Assembly (NCBI GenBank): GCA_001592145.1
Contig: BCWJ01000009.1
Coordinates: forward strand, 1-64,000
Length of the DNA stretch: 64,000 bases
Reading direction: 5' to 3'
Source: Xylanimicrobium pachnodae JCM 13526 = NBRC 107786
Lineage (GTDB): Bacteria; Actinomycetota; Actinomycetes; Actinomycetales; Cellulomonadaceae
Shown here: in pieces, positions 43,908 through 51,800 of the stretch
How the letters are laid out: every line of letters starts with the position of its first letter
How positions within the stretch are numbered: position 1 is the stretch's first letter
The notes under the pieces: model-generated
What the model saw: only the letters and a program-made list of their open reading frames with translations
What the model was told of the DNA's origin: nothing
Database searches by the model: none
Made by a program: the position numbers and the translations under genes

Positions 43908-44204
43908 TCAGCCGCGGATGCCCTGCGCCAGCTGCGAGTCGACGTCGGACAGCGTCTGCGCGGCCTGCTTGAGGAACTGCGACATGCCCTCGAGGCCCGC
44001 CACGGTCTGCTTCGCGCCGGAGGTGAAGTCGTCGTACGACTGCTGGAAGGCACCCGAGGCGGCGTCGGTGACGAAGCCGGACGAGACCAGGTTGCCCACG
44101 ATCTGCTGCAGGTTGCTCAGGATCTGCTCCAGGTCACCCTGACCCTGCGTCAGCTGGTTCGCCGTGGTGTCCAGCTCCGCGTACGTGACGTTCATGTTTG
44201 CCAT
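43908..44204 (-). CDS. WXG100-family (ESAT-6-like) secreted protein
   Basis: 98 aa, the size of type VII secretion substrates. Two amphipathic helices are separated at about residues 41-48. It begins MANMNVTYAELDTTANQLTQ and continues LEQILSNLQQIVGNL, then SSGFVTDAASGAFQQSYDDF. The turn that carries Trp-x-Gly in classical members reads SGF here, so the eponymous motif is missing, though the flanking A..AF...Y pattern is intact. Predicted to form a four-helix dimer and be exported by the EssC-like ATPase encoded nearby. Own promoter with a palindromic element; strong terminator downstream. The most 3' gene of the locus. Confidence 0.88.
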   Translation of the reverse strand: MANMNVTYAELDTTANQLTQGQGDLEQILSNLQQIVGNLVSSGFVTDAASGAFQQSYDDFTSGAKQTVAGLEGMSQFLKQAAQTLSDVDSQLAQGIRG

Positions 44205-44252
44205 GTCTGCGTTCCCCTCATGATGGTGTCGGCCGGCCGTGCGGCCAACCCT

Positions 44253-44308
44253 GCACGTGCAGGCTAATCGACTGCTCGACACGGAGTCGATGGGGACTTC
44301 TCCCCATC
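44253..44308 (-). promoter_or_regulatory. Promoter with 20-bp palindrome upstream of the WXG100 gene
   Basis: On the minus strand the perfect dyad GATGGGGAGAAGTCCCCATC (44308-44289) is followed after exactly 22 bases by TAGCCT (44266-44261), a TANNNT -10 box, and 56 bases further by the WXG100 ATG at 44204. There is no TTGACA-like -35. The dyad abuts the -35 position, the usual place for an activator at a class II promoter. A near-identical element with the same spacing lies upstream of the gene at 48435-48746. Confidence 0.65.
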
Positions 44309-44319
44309 CGCACGCCGCG

Positions 44320-44919
44320 TCAGCCGACGTTCTCCGGGGCCTCCGAGAGCTCGACCGCGCGGAGAAGCTCGAACGCCTCGGCGACGGCGGCGTCCGACGA
44401 CCCCGGGGCATCCCGCAGGATGAGCGTGGTGGCCAGCAACCCGGCCGGTCCGTGGACCAGGGCCATGACCCGGTGCTCGCCGCCCACCACGACGTGCGCA
44501 CCGACCACCGCACCCGCGGGCACCGGCCCCTCGAACCGCGCCACGACCTCGACCCCGCCGTCACTCGCCAGGCCCTCGAAGCCGGCGCGGTACTCCGCGA
44601 CCGTCCCGTCGTCCTGCGCCATCGTGAACGTGCGCGCCACGCGCACGTGCTCCACGTCCGCGGTGTCGAGCAGATACGCCGTGACGGCACCCAGGTTGCG
44701 ACCCGCGTCGATCGCCATGTCGGCGACGCCGCCGATCTGTGCGGCGAGGCCCGCGGCCTTCTTCTGCCGCTGCAGGAAGCCCACGCCCTTGCTCTTGAGG
44801 ATGTCCCGCGCCTGCAGGGCCGCCCACTGCGCGACGATCGACGGATCCTCGACGACAGCCTGCGGGAACACCATCCAGTCGCTGTCTGCGGGGAACTCGA
44901 TCCCGAACTCCAGTCCCAC
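44320..44919 (-). CDS. Secretion-locus accessory protein, unknown function
   Basis: 199 aa, not matched to a named family. No signal peptide or membrane helix. The start resembles two sister genes in this locus: a hydrophobic strand, then Pro, a Trp within a few residues and a second Pro (FGIEFPADSDWMVFPQAV). A helix-rich middle follows, then beta segments (EVVARFEGPVPAGAVVGAHV) and a C-terminal helix. The phrase PAGAVVG is shared with the 205-aa protein at 46352. GTG start with GGAGAGG upstream. Last gene before the WXG100 promoter. A chaperone or adaptor for exported proteins is one possibility. Confidence 0.7.
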   Translation of the reverse strand: MGLEFGIEFPADSDWMVFPQAVVEDPSIVAQWAALQARDILKSKGVGFLQRQKKAAGLAAQIGGVADMAIDAGRNLGAVTAYLLDTADVEHVRVARTFTMAQDDGTVAEYRAGFEGLASDGGVEVVARFEGPVPAGAVVGAHVVVGGEHRVMALVHGPAGLLATTLILRDAPGSSDAAVAEAFELLRAVELSEAPENVG

Positions 44920-44937
44920 GGGGACCTCTCCTTCTGG

Positions 44938-45705
44938 TCAGCGCCGCACGGACGGATCGGCATACCGCCGGCGCAGCGTGCGGACGAACAGGACGACGGA
45001 CAGCACCAGGAAGGCCAGCCCGAGCACCGCGAACACGATCCGGAGCCCGGTCGGGACCCCGGGGTAGAGCAGGAGGAGTCCCGCCAGGTGCGCGGCGCCG
45101 AGCGGCAGGCCGGCGACGAACGTGCCCCCCTGGACGAACCAGCCCGCGTGGTAGATCTTCAGCACGACGCGCGTGAACGACGTCTGGCGCACGGGCAGAC
45201 CGGACAGCGCCATGCCGCGCCCGTCCGGCCCCGGTACCCGGAACCCGAGGGTCTCCTCGGGCCGCGCCCACGACGTCCCCGTCAGCTTCTCCCCCCGATA
45301 CCTGGGGTTGAGCGACCGGACGAATGCCAGCGTCGCCAGGAGTGCCGTCCCCCCTGTCGCCAGTGGCACGTGGAACAGCGCCAACGTGCCCATGAGGACC
45401 GCATAGAGGCCGACGAACGCCACCCACATGAGCACCGCGAGCAGGGGGTTCTGCATCGTCCAGACACGGTGGACCAGGTCGTCCCAGACGGGCAGCGGGC
45501 CGTCCGCGCCCTCGAACGCGAGGTACAGGAAGAGGAACAGGTGCAGGCCGACGACGACGGCGAAGCACGCCCAGAAGAAGGCGGCGTAGAGCAGGTAACC
45601 GAAGGGCCTGAGCATCACGGCGGTGGCCGACGGTGCGGACCCGTCGGCCGTCTGCGGTGCCGCGAGCCAGAGCGGCAGAGTCGGGTTCGGGTCCCAGGGT
45701 TTCAT
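44938..45705 (-). CDS. Multi-spanning membrane protein of the secretion locus
   Basis: 255 aa with four or five predicted membrane helices: about 33-60 (LLYAAFFWACFAVVVGLHLF), 85-112, 113-130, and a pair near 190-240 (LGLAFLVLSVVLFVRTL). Between them are cytosolic or external loops without recognisable motifs. It overlaps the upstream gene by four bases (ATGA). It is not a recognisable EccB, EccD, EccE, EsaA, EssA or EssB. Given its place next to a type VII ATPase, it could be a channel or anchoring subunit specific to this system; that is inference. Confidence 0.75.
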   Translation of the reverse strand: MKPWDPNPTLPLWLAAPQTADGSAPSATAVMLRPFGYLLYAAFFWACFAVVVGLHLFLFLYLAFEGADGPLPVWDDLVHRVWTMQNPLLAVLMWVAFVGLYAVLMGTLALFHVPLATGGTALLATLAFVRSLNPRYRGEKLTGTSWARPEETLGFRVPGPDGRGMALSGLPVRQTSFTRVVLKIYHAGWFVQGGTFVAGLPLGAAHLAGLLLLYPGVPTGLRIVFAVLGLAFLVLSVVLFVRTLRRRYADPSVRR

Positions 45706-46352
45706 CGAACCTCCGTGCCCGCCGGAGCGGGGAACTGGATCGAGTCCATGATCGCGTCGATCAGGGTGGCGAACGGCTCCGCCGACGGGAGCGAGGGCAC
45801 CGTCGCCCGGGCGACGAGGAGCCTCGAACGGTCCGGGTAGGGGATCCGGTAGTCGATCCGCAGCCGGACGGCGTCGCGCCCCTCCTCCAGGTTCTCCTCG
45901 AGGGGCTCGGGGACGCACTCCACCTCGCGCGAGACACCGCCGGACGACAGCCGTCCGAGCTCGCTGCCGGGGAAGGCCGCCTCGAGCGACCGGCCGACGA
46001 CGTCGTCCGGCGCGTCGGCGCCCGGGGCGGTGCCCTGCGGCCAGTCCGCATCGAAGAACAGGACCGCGGCCGGGAACGGCACCCCGGGGAAGAGCTCGAG
46101 CGCCATCAGGTACGTGTGCACGCCGATCGCGGCGGCGTCACGGGCGTTGCCGGCGAACTCGTCGGAAGCCATGCGGCGCATGCGGGCCAGCCGGTCCGCC
46201 CTGCCGACGCGTTCACGCACGACCCGGCGAACGAACGCCGTCGTCTCCTCGGGCGTGCCCAGCGGCACGTTGACCCACGAACCGGGCAGGACGATCGTCA
46301 ACCCCCCGGCGATGCGGCGCAGACGGGCCTCGGACGAGGAGGTGACCGACAT
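45702..46352 (-). CDS. Secretion-locus accessory protein, unknown function
   Basis: 216 aa, soluble, no signal peptide. It opens RIAGGLTIVLPGSWVNVPLG, the same strand-Pro-Trp-Pro beginning as its two sisters. That opening is reminiscent of the Mog1/PsbP-like fold, in which a strand leads to a conserved Pro-x-x-Trp. An Arg-rich helix follows (ETTAFVRRVVRERVGRADRL), then beta segments, and a C-terminal helix EPFATLIDAIMDSIQFP. It overlaps both neighbours by one to four bases, so it is made in step with them. Confidence 0.7.
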   Translation of the reverse strand: MSVTSSSEARLRRIAGGLTIVLPGSWVNVPLGTPEETTAFVRRVVRERVGRADRLARMRRMASDEFAGNARDAAAIGVHTYLMALELFPGVPFPAAVLFFDADWPQGTAPGADAPDDVVGRSLEAAFPGSELGRLSSGGVSREVECVPEPLEENLEEGRDAVRLRIDYRIPYPDRSRLLVARATVPSLPSAEPFATLIDAIMDSIQFPAPAGTEVR

Positions 46353-46969
46353 CAGAGCGGCTCCGTCTGGACGGTCAGACCGCCCAGCAGGTCGAGGATC
46401 TCCTGCGCCATGTCGTCGAAAGAGGTGAGGCTCGACGAGATCGCCGTGACCTCGACGACACCCCGCACGACGTCGGGGCAGACGCCGAGGACGACGCGCT
46501 CCTCGAGGTGGGCGACACCGCTGCCGGCGTCGGCATCGAGGTACCCGACCAGTGTGTGGCACCCGACGACCGCTCCCGCGGGCGCCTCCGACTCGATCTG
46601 TGTGAAGGACATGATCTCCCCCCCACCGATGACGCCGTCACGCAGCTCGGCGATGCGCTGTTCGAAGGCCCCGCGAGTGCCCTCCGGGTGGATGCCGACG
46701 ACGACCATCGCGTCGAGCGATGTCTCACCCGGGGTGCGCGCCAGCACGGCGGCCGTCTGCGCGGGCAGCGCCACACCCCGAGCCGACTCCTCCACCTGGC
46801 GCAGCTCTCTTCCGAGACTGGCGAGCGAGGCTTCGTCCTGAGCCGCGGCTGTCCCGGACAGGATGTCCGACGCCAACGGCCCGGCCCAGTCCGACGCGTC
46901 GCCCGCGGGGAGCGGGAACCAACGGTCGGGGAACGCCAGGGAGTATCCGGCGACGACGGCAGCTGTCAC
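46352..46969 (-). CDS. Secretion-locus accessory protein, unknown function
   Basis: 205 aa, soluble, starting at a GTG (46969) overlapping the stop of the candidate effector by four bases. It begins VTAAVVAGYSLAFPDRWFPL, again a strand followed by Pro, Trp, Pro. It contains GVALPAQTAAVLARTPGETS, ESEAPAGAVVGCHTLVGYLD and a final helix SFDDMAQEILDLLGGL. Being immediately downstream of the candidate effector, it could be that protein's immunity partner or chaperone. The open frame extends upstream but homology-like order starts here. Confidence 0.7.
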   Translation of the reverse strand: MTAAVVAGYSLAFPDRWFPLPAGDASDWAGPLASDILSGTAAAQDEASLASLGRELRQVEESARGVALPAQTAAVLARTPGETSLDAMVVVGIHPEGTRGAFEQRIAELRDGVIGGGEIMSFTQIESEAPAGAVVGCHTLVGYLDADAGSGVAHLEERVVLGVCPDVVRGVVEVTAISSSLTSFDDMAQEILDLLGGLTVQTEPL

Positions 46970-48429
46970 TTGCTGAAGACCTCCCCGCCCTGGAACACGT
47001 CGTGCTCGTCCGCGGCGGTGTGGAAGTCGTTGCCCGCGCTGCCCAGGTCGAGCACGTCCCCGAGGATGTCGTTCTGTCCCAGACCGTTGACGGCATCCCC
47101 GGCACTGAGGGCGCCACCGAGGATGTCGCCTTCCCCGAACTTGTCCAGGGCATCCCGGCCGTCCGCGTAGACCTTGTACCCGGAGTTGCCGATCTTCACG
47201 GCGTTGAGAACGCTGCCGGCGCCAAGAGCAGCGGCGGCAGCCGTGCCGTGCACGCCGAACTTCGTGGCTGACTTCCATGCCGACGCGACGTCGTCATCGA
47301 TGCCGAGCCACTTCGCCGGCGACTTCGGGAACGTCTCCTTCACGACGGCCTTGAGGCCCTGACGCTCGGCGATCGCCTTCGCCCACTTTGGCATCTCCTT
47401 CGCGAAGGGCTCGTGCAGGACCTCCCCCGCCAGCTTCTTCAGACCGGCCGGCTTGAGCAGGTTCTTCGAGTCCTGGATGGTTGCCGCGCCGAGGCGGGCG
47501 GTCGCCACGCGCGGCGCGAACCTGGTACCGGTCCGCAGGATCTTCGCCTGGGCGCTGAGCACCAGCTTGGCCTTGGCGACCTTGCCCAGCGCACCGATCG
47601 CCTTCCCGCCGAACATGCCGAGCGCGGCGAGGCCGAGCCCACCGAGCGTCGCCCAGCTGGGGTTCTGGACGAGCTTCACGATCGCCTCGACGAGCGAGAT
47701 GATCGTCCCGATCGCCGCGAGGACGACGAGCGCCTGCCCGAGGAACGGCACCCACGAGAGGAACGGTGCGAGGACCGCGGCGACGTCGCAGATCGCCTTG
47801 AACACCTTGTAGACGCCCGTGGCGAAGTCCTTGAACCTGTCCCAGCCGCTGTCCTTCAGATCGTGCACCTTGCTGCCGGTGACGACCTCGCGGATCGCGT
47901 CGCCGGCGATCGCCGCGGCGGTGTTCTTGTCGTCACGAGCGTCGCGCCAGGCCTTCTGCGCGGCGTGGATGTCGGCGTTGGCGTCGCTCATCCTGGCATG
48001 CGCGTGGTTCAGCCGGGCCGTGGCGCTGTACACGTCGGCCGAGCTCGCATCCTGCGGCAGCTCGTCCTTGGCGTACTCCGCGCGCCAGATCGCCCGCTGC
48101 GCCTCCGCCTGGTCGCCCTGGGCCCTCGCGAGGTTGGTGATCGCCCCGTCGGCGTCGCTCTGCGCGCGCTCGAGCGCGTCGGCGTACGTCACGAGCGCGT
48201 CGCCCGTATCGCGATAGCGGTCCAGCGCCTTCGAGATGTCGTCGCGGACGTCACCCGCGAGCTTGCGCGTCGCCGTCATCGCGAGCGACTTCGTGTCGAT
48301 CTCCTGGGTGATCTGGTCCAGGGCCGTCATAGAGCTGGAGATCGCGTCGGCGATCCGGGCGTACTCGCGGCCCTTTGCCCTGACGATGCCGGGCTCGCCG
48401 GCGAGAGGTGTGAACTCGTGATCGGCCAA
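46966..48429 (-). CDS. Candidate type VII-secreted effector
   Basis: About 487 aa from a TTG at 48429 (start uncertain). The N-terminal 160 residues are a long helical region: LADHEFTPLAGEPGIVRAKG, ADAISSSMTALDQITQEID, DRYRDTGDALVTYADALERA. This is the pattern of the helical secretion-signal domain in large actinobacterial type VII substrates. A strongly hydrophobic stretch follows (about 220-285, with FLSWVPFLGQALVVLAAIGT), then a basic alanine-rich segment, and a C-terminal region (about 340-487) with no toxin motif I recognise. It ends AADEHDVFQGGEVFSK. Its position directly after a WXG100-like gene and before small soluble genes fits an effector with a dedicated partner. Confidence 0.6.
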   Translation of the reverse strand: MADHEFTPLAGEPGIVRAKGREYARIADAISSSMTALDQITQEIDTKSLAMTATRKLAGDVRDDISKALDRYRDTGDALVTYADALERAQSDADGAITNLARAQGDQAEAQRAIWRAEYAKDELPQDASSADVYSATARLNHAHARMSDANADIHAAQKAWRDARDDKNTAAAIAGDAIREVVTGSKVHDLKDSGWDRFKDFATGVYKVFKAICDVAAVLAPFLSWVPFLGQALVVLAAIGTIISLVEAIVKLVQNPSWATLGGLGLAALGMFGGKAIGALGKVAKAKLVLSAQAKILRTGTRFAPRVATARLGAATIQDSKNLLKPAGLKKLAGEVLHEPFAKEMPKWAKAIAERQGLKAVVKETFPKSPAKWLGIDDDVASAWKSATKFGVHGTAAAAALGAGSVLNAVKIGNSGYKVYADGRDALDKFGEGDILGGALSAGDAVNGLGQNDILGDVLDLGSAGNDFHTAADEHDVFQGGEVFSK

Positions 48430-48434
48430 GGCCC

Positions 48435-48746
48435 CTACTTCCCCTCGCTCTGCGACGCCGACTCGAGCGCCTTCGCGAGCTCGACGTCTACCTGCGTGAA
48501 CGTGTCCACGATGTTCTGGATGATCCCCTGCAGCTTCTCGACGTCGCCGAGCATGTCCCCACGCTTGACGCGCCACTTGTCCGCGAAGTCCTCGACCTGG
48601 CCGCGCAGGGCGTCGTGCCCCGTGGCGTCCGCGGCATCCTCGGAGTTGCCGTCGGCGTCCTTGAACTCGTCGACGATGGCCTTCAGGTTGCCCGCCAATC
48701 CTGTCAACGACGTCATCGGGATGCTCAGGTCGTACCCGCCCGCCAT
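48435..48746 (-). CDS. WXG100-like small helical protein
   Basis: 103 aa, predicted two-helix hairpin. It begins MAGGYDLSIPMTSLTGLAGN, has an acidic Asp/Ala turn (DADGNSEDAADATGHDALRG), FADKWRVKRGDMLGDVEKLQ and IVDTFTQVDVELAKALES. Size, position and heptad pattern resemble the WXG100 or EspC-like partner that accompanies a larger type VII substrate; it lacks Trp-x-Gly. It is the first gene after a palindrome-bearing promoter, five bases before the candidate effector. Confidence 0.7.
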   Translation of the reverse strand: MAGGYDLSIPMTSLTGLAGNLKAIVDEFKDADGNSEDAADATGHDALRGQVEDFADKWRVKRGDMLGDVEKLQGIIQNIVDTFTQVDVELAKALESASQSEGK

Positions 48747-48772
48747 AGTTACCCCTCACCTCGTCCCGGTCC

Positions 48773-48827
48773 CTGGGTCACCGTAGCCAGGGTCGTGCGC
48801 ACCTGGCGATGGGTACCTCTCCCCATC
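48773..48827 (-). promoter_or_regulatory. Promoter with 20-bp palindrome upstream of the effector operon
   Basis: On the minus strand GATGGGGAGAGGTACCCATC (48827-48808) matches 18 of 20 bases of the element at 44308-44289. After exactly 22 bases comes TACGGT (48785-48780), a TANNNT -10 box. The ATG of the 103-aa gene is 33 bases further. The element overlaps the stop codon of the EssC-like gene, so the effector operon can be expressed separately from the secretion apparatus. Confidence 0.65.
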
Positions 48828-51800
48828 ACGCGCCCTCCCCCAGCACCAGCGGGAGCTGGACACGCACGTGCCGCCCGCGTTCCACCCACGCGCCGCGCCC
48901 CACGGGGAACTCGCCCTTCGCGGCGCGGGGCAGGGACGTCTTGAGGATGGAGTCCCCGTCCATGCCCTCGGGCTGGAGCAGCAGGCCACGCCGGGCGTTC
49001 TTGACCTCGGCGAGCAACGGCCACGTGGACGACCAGGCGGACGACTCCGCCTCGGCCAGCAGCAGGTGGTCGGACTTGCGGATCGCCTTGGTGAGCTCCT
49101 GGATCGGCTTGTCCGCAGGGCTCTGGAGATACTCGTTGATGCCCTCGATGACGACGACGATGCCCGGCGCCGTGTCCTCGTCCGTGACGGCCGCGAGCAG
49201 GTCCTTGGCCAGCTCGACCACCTTCTCCGTGCCTTCGGCGACATCGGTCCACGGCAGCTCGCCCACCAGCGGCGAGCGGGTCTGGGCGAACAGGTAGCAC
49301 CGCGCCCCCGGATCGGCCCGCAGCACGGCGCCGGTCATCGCGGCGAGCGCGTTCGTGCGCCCGGAACCGGGTGGGCCGGCCACCACGACCGTGCCGCGCG
49401 GGTCGAACGGGAACGGCGCGAGGGCCAGGTTGTCGAGGCCCAGCACGGGGCGGCCGTCCACCGTGGGCGGCAGCTCCGTCGCGTGGTACGACTGCGGGAG
49501 CACGCGCACCGGCGGCGCCGGCGCCACGTTCGCCCGGCGCATCGCCGCCGCCAGCCGATCGGTGGCCGAGGCCTGCTCGGCCACGGTGGTCACGCCGCCG
49601 ACGACGGCGATCTGGACCTCCAGCCCGTCGACGAGCGCGCGGCCCGCCGGCGACTCCGCGGTGACGACGTCGCGCGGCGCACCGAACGACAAGAACCCCT
49701 CGTCGCTCATCCGCAGCAGCACGTTGCGCTGCACCAGGGAGCGCACCGAGGTCGGGACCGCCCCCGAGCGGTCGGCGGTGAACGCGACGTGCAGGCCGAG
49801 CGCGCGACCGTCGCTCATGATGTCGCGCACCGTGTCGAACCACTCGGCCCGGCCCGCGCCCACCTCCCAGTCGTCACGGAACGCCGGGAAGCCGTCGATG
49901 AGCAGCAGCAGGCGCGGCAGACCGTGGCGGCCCGTGATCTGGCGGTACTCGGTGACGCTCGCGGCGGACACCGCGGCGAACGCCTCGCCGCGCTGCTCCA
50001 GCTCGGCGCGCAGCATGCGCAGCAGGCTCACCACGCGCTCGGCGTCCTCACCCTTGACGACGCCGCCCACGTGCGGCAGCGCCTCCAGCATGCGCAGCGC
50101 CCCGGACGCGAAGTCCAGCGCGTACACGTGCACGGGCCCGCCGCGCGGCGTGATGCCGGCGGCCGTGCCGAGGGTGCGCAGCACCGTGGACTTGCCGGAC
50201 CCGCCGGTGCCGTAGATCCCCAGGCTGCCGTCCTGGTCGGGCGTGAAGTACACGGGCTGCTGGGCCTGCTGCTCGGGCAGGTCCGCCACGCCCAGGAGCA
50301 GCTCCGTGTCGCTGCGCTGGCGCAACCGTGCCAGGTCGTACACGGAGGCCAACGAGTCGAGCCACGGGCGGCGCGGCAGCGCGAGCCGCGCGGCGGTGAA
50401 CGCCTCGCCGATCCGCGCCACCAGCCGCTGCTGGTCGTTGGGGCCGGGATCGCCCTGCTCGACGACGACGCCGTCATCGGGCTCCTCCCAGCGCGTCTCC
50501 CGGCCGAAGTCGAGGTCGGAGACCTGCACCTTCGCCTTCTCCGGGGCGCGCGTGGACCACCCGCCCGCGTACGCCGACTGGAAGGCCTGCACCCGCCCCG
50601 GGCCCGTCTTGACCAGCCCGCGGCCCGGCGTGCCCGGGTCCACGAACGCCGCGTCCGGCACCTCGACGACGTCGGAGGAGTCCGACGGGTCCGCCATGCG
50701 CAGCGCCACCCGCAGGTTCGTGTTCGCGCGCAGGTTGTCCTTGATGACGCCCGCCGGGCGCTGGGTGGCCATGATCAGGTGGATGCCCAGCGACCGGCCG
50801 CGCTGCGCCACGTCCACCACGCCGTCGACGAACTCGGGCACGTCGCCCGCGAGCGCCGCGAACTCGTCGATGACGATCACGAGCGCGGGCGGCGTCTCCG
50901 GGTCGCCCTTCTTCTCCAGCTCGAGCAGGTCCTTGACCTTCTTGCGGTTGAAGAGGCGTTCCCGGTGGTGCAGCTCCGCGCGCAGCGACGTCAGCGCGCG
51001 CAGCACCAGGTGCGGCGAGAGGTCCGTGACGAGGCCGACGCAGTGCGGCAGGCTGATGCAGTCCGCGAACGCGGAGCCGCCCTTGTAGTCCACGAACAGG
51101 AACGTGACCCGGTCCGGGCTGTACTCGGCGGCCATGCCCAGCACCCACGCCTGGAGGAACTCGGACTTGCCGGCGCCGGTGGTTCCGCCGACCAGCGCGT
51201 GGGGGCCCTGCGAGCGCAGGTCGAGGTGCTGGACGTCCACGCCGGCGGAGCCCACGACGGCGCGCAGCGAGCCGGCCCGCCGCCGTCCCCCGCGCGCCCC
51301 TGTGCGGTCGTACACCGACTGGTTCTGCAACCACCGGTCGTGGACGGCCTCGGCGGACTCGAACAGGTCGTGCCCGATCAGGCTGGTCAGGGTCACGGAA
51401 CGGGGCAGGTCGGTGGCGTCCGCGATCAGCGCCCCGGCGTCGTACACGGGGGCCAGGCGCCGCCCGAAGTCGACGGCCGCGCCGGGATCGACCTGGTCCA
51501 GCACCACGTCGTCGACCCACCGGCCCAGGCGCACCAGGCCGACGCGCGGCTGCGGCCCGGACACGTCCACGAAGCTGCGGCACGCGGCGGGCAGCAGTGC
51601 CGGGGCGGCCGAGATCCACAGCAGGTAGACACCCGCGTCGGGGCCCAGCTCGGCGAGCTGGATGAGCCGCGCCCGGTCCACGTCGAGGTCGTCGCTCACG
51701 ACGACGACGACGGCGGGGACGGGAGACCGCGTGCCCTCGCCCTGACCCGTGGATCCGACGTCGGCGCCCCGCTCGATGGCGGCGGCGTCGGCGTCGATCG

